49,500 bases of DNA from Burkholderiales bacterium (GCA_016191995.1 JACPVA010000082.1:1-49500), one strand, 5' to 3'. Positions 1 through 8,869 are shown, counted from the first letter of the stretch. Made by a program: numbers and translations. The notes: generated by a model not told the origin, from the letters alone.

Positions 1-46
1 GCGCACGGCCGGCCCGGCATCCGCGCCCGGGGCGCCGGCGCCAGCG

Positions 47-2446
47 ATGACGGACACACCCCACGCCGGGTCGGCCGCGCCGGGATCGACCGCGCTGCCG
101 GCGCCGCAGGACCGCCGCCGGCCGGCGCGCCTCGGCCAGGGGCAACGCTGGCGCGACGACCTGGCGGTCGGCGCCGCGATGACGCTGCTGGCGCTCGGGC
201 TGGCGCTGGGCCAGTGGGCCTGGCGGCTGGACCGGCTGTGGTACGACGCCACGCTCGCGTTCTGGCAGCGGCCGGCGCCGGCGGATATCGTGATCGTCGC
301 GATCGACGATGCCAGCGTGGAGGCGATCGGCCGCTGGCCGTGGCGGCGTGCGGTGCACGCGACGCTGCTGCAACAGATCGGCCAGGCACGCCCGCGCGCG
401 CTGCTGCTCGATCTCGTGCTCAGCGAGCCCGACCCGGACCCGGCGCAGGATGCGCTGCTGGCACAGGCACTGCAGGCGGCGTCGCCCGCGGTGCTGCCGG
501 TGGCGCTGGTCGCGCGCCCGGATGCGCCGGGCGGGATCGGTGTGCTGGAGCCGGTCCCCGCGTTGCGCGAGGTCGCGGCGCTGGGCGCGGCCGAGTCGGC
601 GGTCGATGCCGACGGCGTGCTGCGCCACGCCTTTCTGCGCGCCGGCCCGGCCGGCGGCACCTACCCGCACCTCGCGCTGGCGCTGCTGAACGCCGGCGGC
701 GAGTCGCCGCATCCGGCGCTGCGCACCGACCTCGCGCCGGCGGTGGCGGCAGTGGCCGGGCGCGCCGGCGCGCGCGGGGGCGAGCGCGACGGCCGCTTCC
801 TGATCCGCTATGCCGGCGCGCCCGGGCATTTCGAGCGCATTTCCTATGTCGAGCTGCTCGCCGGCCGCGTGCCGGCGCAACGGCTCGCCGGGCGCTATGT
901 GCTGCTCGGCATGACCGCACAGGGGCTGGGCGATACGCTGGCCACGCCGGTCAATGCGCGCCATGAGGCGATGCCCGGCGTCGAGGTGCTGGCCAATACG
1001 CTGCACACGCTGCGCAGCGGCGACACCCTGAGCGCGGTCGCGCCGGATCGCATCGCGCTCGCCGCCGCGCTGGCGCTGCTCGTCCTGCCGGCGCTGCTGA
1101 GCCGGCTGCCGCCGCGCAGCGCGTTGCCGGTGGTCGCCGGCGCGGCGCTGGCGGTCGTGCTGGCCAGCGCGCTGGCGCTGGACGCCGGCTGGTGGTTCAG
1201 CCCCTGGGCGTTCGCGCTGCCGGCGCTGCTGAGCTACCCGCTGTGGAGCTGGCGCCGGCTCGAGCGCGCGATGCGCGTGCTCGGGCGCGAGATCGCGCGC
1301 GTGGCCGACGCCGCCGGCGGCGCGCCGCTGGAGCGGCGGCGCAGCGCGCGCCCGGCGCCGGCCGTCGATACGCTCGACGCGCGGCTCGACGCGCTGCAGC
1401 GCGCCGGCGCCTGGATGCGCGAGGCGCGGCGCTTCCTCGCCGACGCGCTCGCCGCGCTGCCGACGGCGGTGCTGGTGGCCGGCGGCGGCGGGCGCGTCGA
1501 GCTGGCCAATGCGCATGCGGCGGCGCTGTTCGAGGTCGGCTCGGCCGACGAGATGCAGGGCCTGGACCTGGCGCGGCTGCTCGCCGAATGCCGCAGCGAG
1601 GCGGCGCTCGACTGGCCGCAGGCGCTCGCCGCGGTGCGCGCCGGCGCGCCGCCGCTGGCGGTGGAGGTGCAGATGGCCGACGGCGGCAGCCAGGTCGTGC
1701 ACCTGGCGGCGGTCGACCTGATGGGCGCGCCGCGCTGGGTCGTGACGATCGCCGACATCGCGCCGGTCAAGCAGGCCGAGCGCCAGCGCGAGGAGGCGCT
1801 GGCCTTCGTCTCGCACGACCTGCGCTCGCCGGCCAGCTCGATCGCGCTGCTGGCGCGCCTGCAACAGGGCGATGCGCCGCCGATGGAGGCGGCCGAATTC
1901 GCGCGCGAGGTCGAGCGCCTGGCGCGGCGCACGCTGGCGATGTCGGAGGCCTTCGTGCGCACGGCGCAGGTCGAGACGCGGCCGCTCGCGCGCCGGCACT
2001 GCGCGCCGGCGGTGCTGGTCGACGAGGCGCTGGCGGACCTGCGCGCGCAGGCGCTGGCAGCCGGGGTGCGGATCGAGGCCGATGCCGCGGGTGCGCCGGA
2101 TGCGGCCGAGGTCGATGTCGAGCTCGTCGTGCGCGCGCTGGCCAACCTGGTCGGCAATGCGCTGCGCCACAGCCCGCGCGGTGGCGCGCTGCGGGTGCGC
2201 GCCGAGGCCGATGGCGCGACGCTTCGGCTGTCGGTCGACGACGAGGGCCCGGGGCTGGCGCCGGACCAGCTCGCGCAGCTTGCCGCCGGCGGCGCGGTGC
2301 GCGTCGGCCACGCCCAGGGCATGGGCCTGGGGCTGCTGTTCGCGCAGCGCGTCGCGCAGCGTCATGGCGGGCGGCTCGAGGCGGCATCGCCGGCCGTCGG
2401 TGGGGCGCGCTTCACGCTGGTGCTGCCGCGCGCTGCCCAGGCCTGA
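47..2446 (+). CDS. CHASE2-domain sensor histidine kinase
   Basis: This is a membrane sensor kinase of 799 residues that should autophosphorylate on histidine and pass the phosphate to an unlinked response regulator. A first membrane segment lies near residues 40-60. It is followed by an extracytoplasmic CHASE2 domain (about 65-325) and three closely spaced hydrophobic segments (about 335-400). Next come a PAS-like region (about 470-575) and a HisKA domain with the H-box SHDLRSP, phosphoacceptor His590. The HATPase domain shows an N-box (NLVGNALRHSP), DDEGPGL and GMGLGLLF. The ATG at 47 overlaps a TGA at 48-50 in another frame, which could end an upstream gene. The kinase's own frame is also open back to base 1, so an earlier start cannot be excluded. 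The ligand is unknown and no response regulator gene is adjacent. Confidence 0.9.
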   Translation: MTDTPHAGSAAPGSTALPAPQDRRRPARLGQGQRWRDDLAVGAAMTLLALGLALGQWAWRLDRLWYDATLAFWQRPAPADIVIVAIDDASVEAIGRWPWRRAVHATLLQQIGQARPRALLLDLVLSEPDPDPAQDALLAQALQAASPAVLPVALVARPDAPGGIGVLEPVPALREVAALGAAESAVDADGVLRHAFLRAGPAGGTYPHLALALLNAGGESPHPALRTDLAPAVAAVAGRAGARGGERDGRFLIRYAGAPGHFERISYVELLAGRVPAQRLAGRYVLLGMTAQGLGDTLATPVNARHEAMPGVEVLANTLHTLRSGDTLSAVAPDRIALAAALALLVLPALLSRLPPRSALPVVAGAALAVVLASALALDAGWWFSPWAFALPALLSYPLWSWRRLERAMRVLGREIARVADAAGGAPLERRRSARPAPAVDTLDARLDALQRAGAWMREARRFLADALAALPTAVLVAGGGGRVELANAHAAALFEVGSADEMQGLDLARLLAECRSEAALDWPQALAAVRAGAPPLAVEVQMADGGSQVVHLAAVDLMGAPRWVVTIADIAPVKQAERQREEALAFVSHDLRSPASSIALLARLQQGDAPPMEAAEFAREVERLARRTLAMSEAFVRTAQVETRPLARRHCAPAVLVDEALADLRAQALAAGVRIEADAAGAPDAAEVDVELVVRALANLVGNALRHSPRGGALRVRAEADGATLRLSVDDEGPGLAPDQLAQLAAGGAVRVGHAQGMGLGLLFAQRVAQRHGGRLEAASPAVGGARFTLVLPRAAQA

Positions 2447-2587
2447 GGGGCTGGGACCCGCGCCGCGCGCCGGGCCGGCGCGAGTGCGCATCGGGCAATC
2501 CCCGACCGGCGAACCGGGCCGCGCGCGCGCGCCGATTCCGGCGCGCCGCGATGGTCGCGGCGCACCGCCCGCCCTACGCTTCGCGGC

Positions 2588-3721
2588 ATGATGTCGACCC
2601 CCGAGCGCGCACGGCCACCGGCACCTCCGCTGATGCGGCGGCTGGTCGCGCGCTGGCGCTCGCAGCTCGCGCCGGGGGTGCGGCGCGCGAAGCTGACGCT
2701 GCAGCCGCTCGGGCTGGACGACGCCGAGCTGGCGGTGCTGCGCCCGCTGCTGCCGGCGCTGGGCGACCGGCTCGCGCTCAGGCTCGAGCTGCAGCGCGCT
2801 GCAGGGCAGGTCGTGCTGGTCGGCGAGGCCTTCACGCGCCAGGTTCCGGCGCGCGTGCTGCAGGCCTGGTGCGCCAGCCGGCCGGTGGTCGTGCTGGGCG
2901 AGCTGCCGGTCGACGCCAGCATGCCCCCGGCGCAGGCGGCGCGCATGCTGGCGCGCCAGCAGTCGGCCCTGCTGGATCAGCTGTGCGCGCTGCCGGTCGT
3001 GCAGCGCGCTTCGGTGCTGTGGGGCGCGACCGGATGGGAGCCGGAGGTCGGCGCGCCGCTGCGCGACACCGCCGCCGCAATGGCCGACAGCGCGCTCGGC
3101 AGCGGATTCGGGCGCGACAGCGGCTTCGACAGCCGCTGGCCCGCGGGCGAGCCGCCGGCGCCGCCGTTCGACCCCGGCCAGCAGGCGATGATCCACGCCG
3201 TGCTGCGCGCGCTGGAGACGCCGCTGCACCCGCCGCTGGTCCTGAGCTACGGCCCGGAGGCGAGCCTGAGCATCGACTTCGGCGCCGGTTGCGTGCTGGT
3301 CGACCCGGCGGCGCAGCAGGCGCTGCGCGTGCGCCACGAGCTGCCGCTGCTGGCGCAACATGCGCGGCCCGGCCGCAGCGCGACGGTGCGCGACCTGCGC
3401 GAGACGGTTTGGGACCTCGGCGTCGCCGGCGCCGGCTACCGGCTGCTCGGCGAACCCGCGAACTGGGCCCACGCGAAGGTCGAGGACGCAGGGCTCGCGC
3501 AGCTGCCGGGCTGCACCCGGCTGCCACGCCACCTCGAGCTCGGGCGCTGCCTGATGCACGGCGGCCCGGCGACGCCGGCGGCGCTGCGCAAGCTGGCGCG
3601 CTGCAGCGTCGGCGAGTTGCGCGGCTTCCTTCAGGCGTCGCTGCTGCTCGGGATGCTGCGCTGGCAGGACGACGGCGCGCGGCCGCCGCTCAGGCCCCCA
3701 TCAGCTGCAGTTGCTCGCTGA
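2588..3721 (+). CDS. Unrecognised 377-residue protein
   Basis: I do not recognise a family. The protein is soluble-looking, with no signal peptide or membrane segment. The N-terminal half alternates hydrophobic strands and helices (for example VVVLGELPVDAS) in a way that recalls a degenerate alpha/beta domain. The last about 80 residues contain a helix-rich stretch, ALRKLARCSVGELRGFLQ, that could be a winged-helix-like end; this is a guess. Two tandem ATGs (2588 and 2591) can start it. The gap to the upstream kinase is 141 bp. Its 3' end overlaps the convergent srkA-type gene by 32 bp. Codon usage matches its neighbours and the frame is open throughout, so it is probably a real gene. Confidence 0.65.
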   Translation: MMSTPERARPPAPPLMRRLVARWRSQLAPGVRRAKLTLQPLGLDDAELAVLRPLLPALGDRLALRLELQRAAGQVVLVGEAFTRQVPARVLQAWCASRPVVVLGELPVDASMPPAQAARMLARQQSALLDQLCALPVVQRASVLWGATGWEPEVGAPLRDTAAAMADSALGSGFGRDSGFDSRWPAGEPPAPPFDPGQQAMIHAVLRALETPLHPPLVLSYGPEASLSIDFGAGCVLVDPAAQQALRVRHELPLLAQHARPGRSATVRDLRETVWDLGVAGAGYRLLGEPANWAHAKVEDAGLAQLPGCTRLPRHLELGRCLMHGGPATPAALRKLARCSVGELRGFLQASLLLGMLRWQDDGARPPLRPPSAAVAR

Positions 3722-4700
3722 GCTGCGCCGTGTGCTGCGACCAGTAGGCGGGGCTGCCGAAGAACGGGAAGTTGACCGGAAAGGTCGGGTCGGCCCAGCG
3801 CCCGGCCAGCCATGCCGCGTGGCGCAGCATGCGCAGCGTTCGCAGCGGCTCGACGAGCGCGCGCTCGCGGTCGTCGAAGTCGGCGAAGTCCTCGTAGCCG
3901 CGCAGCAGCTCGTCGAGCTGGGCGGCCATCGCGTGCGCTTCGCCCGACAGCAGCATCCACAGGTCCTGCACCGCCGGCCCCTGGACCGCGTCGTCGAGGT
4001 CGACGACATGCGGCGCGCCATCGCCGTCGTCGGGCCGCCACAGGATGTTGCCGGCATGGCAGTCGCCGTGCAGGCGCAGCGTCGCACGCGGCGGGGTGCG
4101 CGCGAAGGAGTCGGCGATCGCCGCCACCGCGGCGTCGGCCGCGGCGCGCCAGGCCGGCAGCTCGCCGGCGCCGACGAAACCGCCGTCGAGCACGCGGTCG
4201 CGCGCCTGCGCGGCGTCGCGTGGCGGGTCCATGTGCAGCCGGTGCGTGAACGCGCGCCGGCGGCCGACCGCATGCAGCCGGCCGATGAAGCGGCCGATGC
4301 GGCGCAGCGTGCCGGCGGCGTCGGGCGGCGGCTCGCGCCCGGCGCAGCGCGCGGCGACCGCGAAGCGGTGCCCCGACGCGTGCGCCAGCGTCGGCGGGTC
4401 GCCGCGCAGCGCCACGTCGTCGGTCGCCGCCGCGAGCGCCAGCGGCGGCACCACCGGCACCTCCTCGGCCGCAAGCTCGAGCGCGAAGCCATGCTCCTCG
4501 AGGATCTGCGCATCGCTCCAGCGGCCGGGCCGGTAGAACTTGGCCACGACCACGCGCCCGTCGTCCAGGAAGACCTGGAATACGCGGTTCTCGTAGGAGT
4601 TGAGCTGCAGCAGCCGGCCGTCGCCGCGCAGCCCCACCGCATCCAGCGCTGCGAGTACCTGCGCCGGCCCGAGCCCGGCATAGTCGACCGCGTCGCTCAC
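3690..4700 (-). CDS. srkA: Stress response serine/threonine kinase, SrkA/YihE type
   Basis: This 336-residue kinase has the aminoglycoside-phosphotransferase fold. In the SrkA (YihE/RdoA) family it phosphorylates protein Ser/Thr and protects cells under envelope and oxidative stress. The N-terminus carries the family signature LNSYENRVFQV followed by VVVAKFYRPGRW, which contains the nucleotide-binding lysine. The Brenner motif HGDCHAGN gives the catalytic Asp, and VVDLDDAVQGPAVQDLW the metal-binding Asp. The frame is open far upstream, so I placed the start at a GTG (4698-4700) giving MSDAVDYAGL, which matches the family length. It lies 29 bp downstream of the DUF2726 gene on the same strand and may be co-transcribed with it. 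Confidence 0.88.
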   Translation of the reverse strand: MSDAVDYAGLGPAQVLAALDAVGLRGDGRLLQLNSYENRVFQVFLDDGRVVVAKFYRPGRWSDAQILEEHGFALELAAEEVPVVPPLALAAATDDVALRGDPPTLAHASGHRFAVAARCAGREPPPDAAGTLRRIGRFIGRLHAVGRRRAFTHRLHMDPPRDAAQARDRVLDGGFVGAGELPAWRAAADAAVAAIADSFARTPPRATLRLHGDCHAGNILWRPDDGDGAPHVVDLDDAVQGPAVQDLWMLLSGEAHAMAAQLDELLRGYEDFADFDDRERALVEPLRTLRMLRHAAWLAGRWADPTFPVNFPFFGSPAYWSQHTAQLSEQLQLMGA

Positions 4701-4729
4701 CGCGCGGGCTCGGGCGCCGGATCGCGCAG

Positions 4730-5494
4730 TCAGTGCCGCAGCGGCGCCGCCGGCTCCAGGCCGGTGCGATCGCCGTTGCGCGGCGCCAGCTCGTCGCGCG
4801 GCTCGGCGCCGCGCAGCAGGCCGCCGAACTCGCTGCCGCCCTCGCCCCCGCGGTCGGCGCCGAAGAACGAGTCCTGGAAGAAGCCCGAATCCTGCCACAG
4901 CGCATGCGCGTGGCGCGCACGAACCCCGGCGGCGCGGCGCGGCGGCGCCAACCCGAGACCGTCCGAGGCCCGCGCCGGCGTCGCCTGCGGGCCGCGCGCC
5001 GCCGCCGCGGGGTGCGGCACCAGCAGCTGCAGCTCGGGCACCGAGGGCAGGTGGTCGGCCCGGCAGCGCAGGTAGCGCACGCGGCAGGCGGCGAGCACCT
5101 TCTGCTTGATCTGCAGCGTGCGCCGCGAGACCGGGCGGTCGCCGTCGATGTCGATCGCCGCCAGCACGCGGCCGTTGGCGCTGCAGACCGCGAAGCCGAC
5201 ATTGGTCGCGCCCAGCAGCTCGTACCAGTAGCGCACCTGCGCCGGGTCGCTCGGCTGGCAGAAGCGCACCAGCGGCAGCTTGGACAGCACGATGTGGTGC
5301 GGCAGCGCCTCGCGCAGCTGGCGGTAGACGCGGCGCTCCTCGGCGCTGAAGACCGGGCGCGCGGTCAGCGCCCATTCGCTCGGCAGCGGTGGCGGCTCGG
5401 CGCGGCGCTGCCGCAGCAGCCACATGGCCCCGGCGCCGAGCAGCAGGACGAGCGACGCGGCGGCGATGATCCAGGCGAGGGTGTCGGCGGGCAT
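4730..5494 (-). CDS. DUF2726 membrane-anchored protein
   Basis: This 254-residue protein has one N-terminal membrane anchor (about residues 6-26, with a run LVLLLGAGAMWLL), then a DUF2726 domain at about 45-160. DUF2726 is related to nuclease-like folds; the strands around VCSANGRVLAAIDIDGD and the helix after it (RTLQIKQKVLAACRV) fit that core, but no activity is established. The C-terminal 90 residues are low complexity and rich in Ala, Gly and Arg, with GGEGGSEFGGLL. It lies directly upstream of the SrkA-type kinase gene, and the two probably form a pair. The family is assigned from the domain pattern; the function is unknown. Confidence 0.75.
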   Translation of the reverse strand: MPADTLAWIIAAASLVLLLGAGAMWLLRQRRAEPPPLPSEWALTARPVFSAEERRVYRQLREALPHHIVLSKLPLVRFCQPSDPAQVRYWYELLGATNVGFAVCSANGRVLAAIDIDGDRPVSRRTLQIKQKVLAACRVRYLRCRADHLPSVPELQLLVPHPAAAARGPQATPARASDGLGLAPPRRAAGVRARHAHALWQDSGFFQDSFFGADRGGEGGSEFGGLLRGAEPRDELAPRNGDRTGLEPAAPLRH

Positions 5495-5762
5495 GGGGCG
5501 TGGCGGTGATGGGCCGCGCCCGCCTGCGCCGCGGCCGCGCCCCTTGCGCGGGCCGCGGCCGTCGCCCGCGGCGGGCGTCGTTGGAGTCGTTGCGACGCCG
5601 ATGCGGCAGTTTCGTGAAAACGGCGTCGCGGCGCGGGGGCCATCTTAGCCGCGCCCGGCGCGGCCGGTTGCAGGGGATGCCCCGCAATCCGGGGGGCCGC
5701 CGCGCCGGCCGGGCGAGGCGGGCATCGCCGGCCGGCGCAGGCCGGAGCAAGGCGGCGTGGCG
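5495..5762. other. 268-bp gap with no gene seen
   Basis: This is the space between the start of the DUF2726 gene and the 3' end of the acetyltransferase gene, both on the minus strand. It should hold the promoter for the DUF2726-srkA pair. The only less GC-rich stretch is around 5600-5625 (GCAGTTTCGTGAAAACGG). I see no convincing promoter hexamers, no RNA gene and no reading frame with family features. Confidence 0.5.
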
Positions 5763-6416
5763 TCAGACGCGGTCGTCGCGGCTGTCGCCGACCACCGCCA
5801 GCAGATCCTCGACCCGCCGTACCTGGCGTTTCCAGCCGTAATCGATCTCGGCCGCCTGGCTCTCCAGCAGCGCCTCCAGATGCGTGCCCAGTGTTTCCGG
5901 TGTCAGCTTCAGCACCGCCTCGGCGTCGGGCCCGGCGCGGTGCACGCTGGCGCCGGCGGCGTGCGCGATGCGCAGCATCGGCGTGTTCTCCGACAGCGCG
6001 TGGATGATCAGCGTGTCGACGTGACGGTTGCGTGCGTGCAGCACCGCACGGTCGAAGAGCCGCTGCCCGAGCCCGCGCCCGCGCTGCCGCGGCAGCACCG
6101 AGACCCCGAACTCGGCCGCGTGGCCGCCATGCGCGCCGCCCAGGTCGGCCAGGTGTGCCATCGCCACCAGCTCGAGCCGGCGGTTGAAGATGCCGAAGAC
6201 CTCGTCGCGATCGAAGTCGAGCAGGTCGACGTAGCGCGCGATCTGGCTGTCGCCGGTCGCCTGGCCGAAGCGCAGGTAGCGGTCGGCATCGGGCAGCGCC
6301 AGGAGGTGCGCGAGGATGCGCGGGCGGTGGCGCGGCGCCAGCGAGCGGATCGGGATCCAGCTCGGCGGCCTGCGGGTCGCGGCGCCGGGGTCCGGGCGGG
6401 TGTCGTCGCTTGCCAT
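5763..6416 (-). CDS. GNAT family N-acetyltransferase
   Basis: This 217-residue protein should transfer an acetyl group from acetyl-CoA to an unknown substrate. The GNAT core shows FNRRLELVAMAHLADL (strand 3-4 region), then VSVLPRQRGRGLGQRLFDRA, the acetyl-CoA pyrophosphate-binding loop (Q-R-G-R-G-L-G). LIIHALSENTPMLRIAHAAG forms the distal helix and strand. The start is chosen at 6416, because AGGAAAGG lies just upstream; an ATG at 6449 would add 11 residues without a good ribosome site. The C-terminal 50 residues (LEALLESQAAEIDYGWKRQ) extend past the core. It is transcribed divergently from rplM and faces the palindrome at 6466-6477. Confidence 0.85.
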   Translation of the reverse strand: MASDDTRPDPGAATRRPPSWIPIRSLAPRHRPRILAHLLALPDADRYLRFGQATGDSQIARYVDLLDFDRDEVFGIFNRRLELVAMAHLADLGGAHGGHAAEFGVSVLPRQRGRGLGQRLFDRAVLHARNRHVDTLIIHALSENTPMLRIAHAAGASVHRAGPDAEAVLKLTPETLGTHLEALLESQAAEIDYGWKRQVRRVEDLLAVVGDSRDDRV

Positions 6417-6465
6417 CGTGTGGCCTTTCCTGGGAAACGGTGAACCCATCCTAGCGGAAAAACCT

Positions 6466-6477
6466 AGGGTTAACCCT
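6466..6477. promoter_or_regulatory. Perfect 12-bp palindrome in divergent gap
   Basis: AGGGTTAACCCT is a perfect palindrome located 50 bp upstream of the acetyltransferase start and about 60 bp upstream of the rplM -10 box. It is AT-centred in a GC-rich region and could be a repressor or activator site. No regulator can be named from the sequence. Confidence 0.3.
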
Positions 6478-6534
6478 CAAATGCCTGTCCAGCCCGTCGC
6501 GCCGGGGCCACGGTCGCGCGGGCAGGCGATCGCG

Positions 6535-6540
6535 TATACT
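6535..6540 (+). promoter_or_regulatory. Probable -10 box of the rplM-rpsI promoter
   Basis: TATACT stands out in very GC-rich DNA upstream of rplM and matches the sigma-70 -10 consensus at five of six positions. No good TTGACA-like box lies 17 bp upstream. Initiation about 7 bp downstream would leave a leader of roughly 230 nt before the rplM ATG. Confidence 0.5.
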
Positions 6541-6779
6541 GCTTGGCTTTCCCGGATTCGGCACGGGAGAGGATGGACGGCAGCGCGCTCTTCACGGCGT
6601 GCTGCGATCGCCAGGCGAATCGCCAAGACCGCCTCGGCCCAGCCCGGGAGGCCGCCCGCATGAAGCGGCGCCCCGGGCAGACGGCCTGCGGTCCTTGCCG
6701 GCAACCGGCGCCACGCCGTGCGGCGGTGCACCCCCGCAGGTGCGCTCGCTCGCGTGGCCGCGCCACCAGGAAGACCCTC
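6541..6779 (+). other. Long untranslated leader of rplM
   Basis: About 235 bases separate the presumed promoter from rplM. The frame of rplM is open through most of it, but homologous L13 proteins begin at MKTF, so this part is taken as leader. It contains GC-rich complementary runs such as GGGAGGCCGCCCGC and could fold into regulatory structure. Nothing here proves a specific mechanism. Confidence 0.35.
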
Positions 6780-7223
6780 ATGAAGACCTTCAGCGCCAAG
6801 CCGGCCGAGGTGAAGCACGAGTGGTTTGTGATTGACGCCACCGACAAGGTGCTCGGGCGTGTCGCCAGCGAAGTGGCACACCGTTTGCGCGGCAAGCACA
6901 AGGCCATCTATACGCCTCACGTCGATACCGGCGATTTCATCGTCGTCGTCAACGCCGGCAAGCTCCGCGTCACCGGGGCCAAGGCGACCGACAAGATCTA
7001 CTATCGACACAGCGGCTACCCGGGCGGCATCTACGGCACGTCGTTCAAGGACATGCAGGCCCGGCACCCCGGGCGTGCGCTGGAGAAGGCGGTCAAGGGC
7101 ATGCTGCCCAAGGGGCCGCTCGGCTACGCGATGATCAAGAAGCTCAAGGTGTATGGCGGGCCCGAGCACCCGCACGCCGCGCAGCAGCCCAAGCCGCTCG
7201 AGATCCCGGGAGCCGCGCGATGA
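6780..7223 (+). CDS. rplM: 50S ribosomal protein L13
   Basis: L13 is an early-assembly protein of the large ribosomal subunit. The 147-residue product begins [20 protein letters not shown] and carries the family core ([17 protein letters not shown], then [15 protein letters not shown] and the typical [20 protein letters not shown]). The start is set at ATG 6780 by this N-terminus and by AGGAAG just upstream, although the frame is open further back. Its last codons overlap the rpsI start (ATGA), the usual translational coupling of this pair. Confidence 0.98.
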   Translation: MKTFSAKPAEVKHEWFVIDATDKVLGRVASEVAHRLRGKHKAIYTPHVDTGDFIVVVNAGKLRVTGAKATDKIYYRHSGYPGGIYGTSFKDMQARHPGRALEKAVKGMLPKGPLGYAMIKKLKVYGGPEHPHAAQQPKPLEIPGAAR

Positions 7224-7612
7224 TCGGTGCATGGAACTACGGCACGGGCCGCCGCAAGTCGTCGGTGGCGCGCGTCTTCATCAAGAAGGGCAGCGGCCAG
7301 ATCACGGTCAACGGCCGCCCGATCGAGGACTATTTCGGTCGCCAGACCTCGATCATGATCTGCAAGCAGCCGCTGCTGCTGACCGCCAACGACGGCGCGT
7401 TCGACATCAAGGCCAACGTGCACGGCGGCGGCGAGTCGGGCCAGGCCGGCGCGGTGCGCCACGGCATCACGCGCGCGCTGATCGACTACGACGCCGCGCT
7501 CAAGCCCGGGCTGAGCCAGGCCGGCTTCGTCACGCGCGACGCGCGCGAGGTCGAGCGCAAGAAGGTCGGTCTGCACGGCGCGCGCCGGCGCAAGCAGTTC
7601 AGCAAGCGCTGA
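7220..7612 (+). CDS. rpsI: 30S ribosomal protein S9
   Basis: S9 is a small-subunit protein whose C-terminal tail reaches the ribosomal P site. The 130-residue product has the family features [13 protein letters not shown] near the N-terminus, the middle motif [15 protein letters not shown] and the basic end [11 protein letters not shown], in which the final KR is conserved. The start overlaps the rplM stop by four bases (ATGA), and the length is normal. Confidence 0.98.
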   Translation: MIGAWNYGTGRRKSSVARVFIKKGSGQITVNGRPIEDYFGRQTSIMICKQPLLLTANDGAFDIKANVHGGGESGQAGAVRHGITRALIDYDAALKPGLSQAGFVTRDAREVERKKVGLHGARRRKQFSKR

Positions 7613-7640
7613 GACCCCACGCCGGAAGCCTCCATCCAGG

Positions 7641-7661
7641 CGGGCCGCGTGCCGCGGCCCG
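7641..7661. terminator. Strong GC hairpin after rpsI
   Basis: A 9-bp perfect stem (CGGGCCGCG / CGCGGCCCG) with a TGC loop lies 29 bp after the rpsI stop and 22 bp before the next gene. There is no T-run after it, so it is not a classic intrinsic terminator. It may stabilise the rplM-rpsI mRNA end or attenuate read-through into the downstream genes. Confidence 0.4.
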
Positions 7662-7682
7662 TCGCGCCGGGATCCCTCGAGC

Positions 7683-8423
7683 ATGCGCTGGAAGCTGATC
7701 CGGCGGCGGCTGTCGATCAGCGCGCCGCGCATGATCGTTCGCAGCCACCTGCCTTGGCCGCTGCGCTGGGCGGCGCTGGCGCTGGCGCTGGGATTTTCGG
7801 CTGCGCTCGCGCTGTGGGCCTTCGAGGCCGGCAAGTCCATCGCCGGGCTCGACGCAGGGCTCGAGCGCGAGGTGCTGCAGCTGCGCGAGCAGGTGCAGGC
7901 GCTGCACGCCGAGCGCGATCGCGCGCAGGCGGTCGCGCATGCGTCGGAGGCCTTGCTGGCGGCCGAGCGCACCGCGCAGGAGCGGCTGACGGCCCAGCTG
8001 CGCCAGGCCGAGTCGCGCGCGCTGGGGCTGCAGGAGGACTTGGGTTTCTTCGAGCGGCTGCTGCCCGCCGGCGACCAGCCGCTGCAGATCCGTGCGCTGC
8101 AGGCCGACGCGCCCGCGCCCGGGCAGCTGCGCTACCAGATGCTCGTCATGCAGCCGGCGCGCGCCGCGCCGGCGTTCAACGGGCGCTACGAGATCGTGCT
8201 CGGCGGCCAGCTGGACGGCCAGCCCTGGCGCATGACGCTTCCCGACGGCGCGCGCCCGCTGGCGCTGCAGCGCTACGTTCGCGTGGAAGGCCTGATCGAC
8301 CATCCGGTGGCGGCCGTGCTACAAACGGTGCAGGCGCGTGTGCTCGACGAGGCCGGGCGGGTGCTGGTGTCGCACGCGCTCGATCTCGCCCCCGCCCCAT
8401 CCTCGAGGGAGTCCCTCCGATGA
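7683..8423 (+). CDS. DUF6776 family coiled-coil membrane protein
   Basis: This 246-residue protein has one membrane segment at about residues 26-46 (WAALALALGFSAALALWAF). A heptad-rich coiled coil follows (about 58-118; runs such as LREQVQALHAERDRAQ and RLTAQLRQAESRA). A C-terminal beta-rich domain then begins at about 130 (LRYQMLVMQPARA, YEIVLGGQLDG). This plan matches DUF6776 proteins, which in this group of bacteria sit between rpsI and a bactofilin gene. Its stop overlaps the bactofilin start by three bases. Co-expression with a bactofilin suggests a role in organising the cell envelope; the biochemical function is unknown. Confidence 0.8.
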   Translation: MRWKLIRRRLSISAPRMIVRSHLPWPLRWAALALALGFSAALALWAFEAGKSIAGLDAGLEREVLQLREQVQALHAERDRAQAVAHASEALLAAERTAQERLTAQLRQAESRALGLQEDLGFFERLLPAGDQPLQIRALQADAPAPGQLRYQMLVMQPARAAPAFNGRYEIVLGGQLDGQPWRMTLPDGARPLALQRYVRVEGLIDHPVAAVLQTVQARVLDEAGRVLVSHALDLAPAPSSRESLR

Positions 8424-8818
8424 AGCTGTTCCGCAAGACGCAACCGCCGATCCGCAGCCTGATCAGCGAGGGCACGCGCGTGGCCGGTGAGCTGCGCTTC
8501 GTCGACGGCCTGCGCATCGACGGCGAGGTGATCGGCGATGTCGTCGCCGACCCGCAGGCCGGCAGCCTGCTGGTCGTCAGCGAGAAAGCCCTCGTGCGCG
8601 GCAAGGTCAACGCCGGGCATGTGATCATCAATGGCAGGGTCGAGGGTCCGGTGCAGTCGACCGAGGCGCTTGAGCTGCAGCCCAAGGCGCGCGTCGTCGG
8701 CGACGTCAGCTATCAGGTGCTGGAGATGCACCCCGGGGCCACGATCACCGGCGAGCTCGCGCCGCTGGACCGCCCCGAGCGGCCGGCGCTGCAGCTCGCG
8801 GCCGCGAACGACCGCTGA
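8420..8818 (+). CDS. Bactofilin (polymer-forming cytoskeletal protein)
   Basis: Bactofilins self-assemble into nucleotide-free filaments made of a right-handed beta-helix and act as scaffolds for cell-wall or polar proteins. This 132-residue product shows the core at about residues 14-110, with the recurring short strands of the fold: GELRFVDGLRIDGEVIGDV, SEKALVRGKVNAGHVIING and VEGPVQSTEALELQPKARV. Both tails are short and disordered, as is usual. The ATG is preceded by GAGGGAG and overlaps the stop of the DUF6776 gene, so the two are translationally coupled. The erpA gene follows after 51 bp. Confidence 0.92.
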   Translation: MKLFRKTQPPIRSLISEGTRVAGELRFVDGLRIDGEVIGDVVADPQAGSLLVVSEKALVRGKVNAGHVIINGRVEGPVQSTEALELQPKARVVGDVSYQVLEMHPGATITGELAPLDRPERPALQLAAANDR

Positions 8819-8869
8819 CCGGGCGCCCCGCCGCCGCCACTGAACCCCAACTCCGCCAGGATCCGACCG

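Noticed and set aside
420..920. Long open frames on the opposite strand of the CHASE2 kinase gene (and many similar ones elsewhere)
   Set aside because: They are Arg/Ala/Pro-rich translations without family motifs, which is what out-of-frame reading of GC-rich genes gives.
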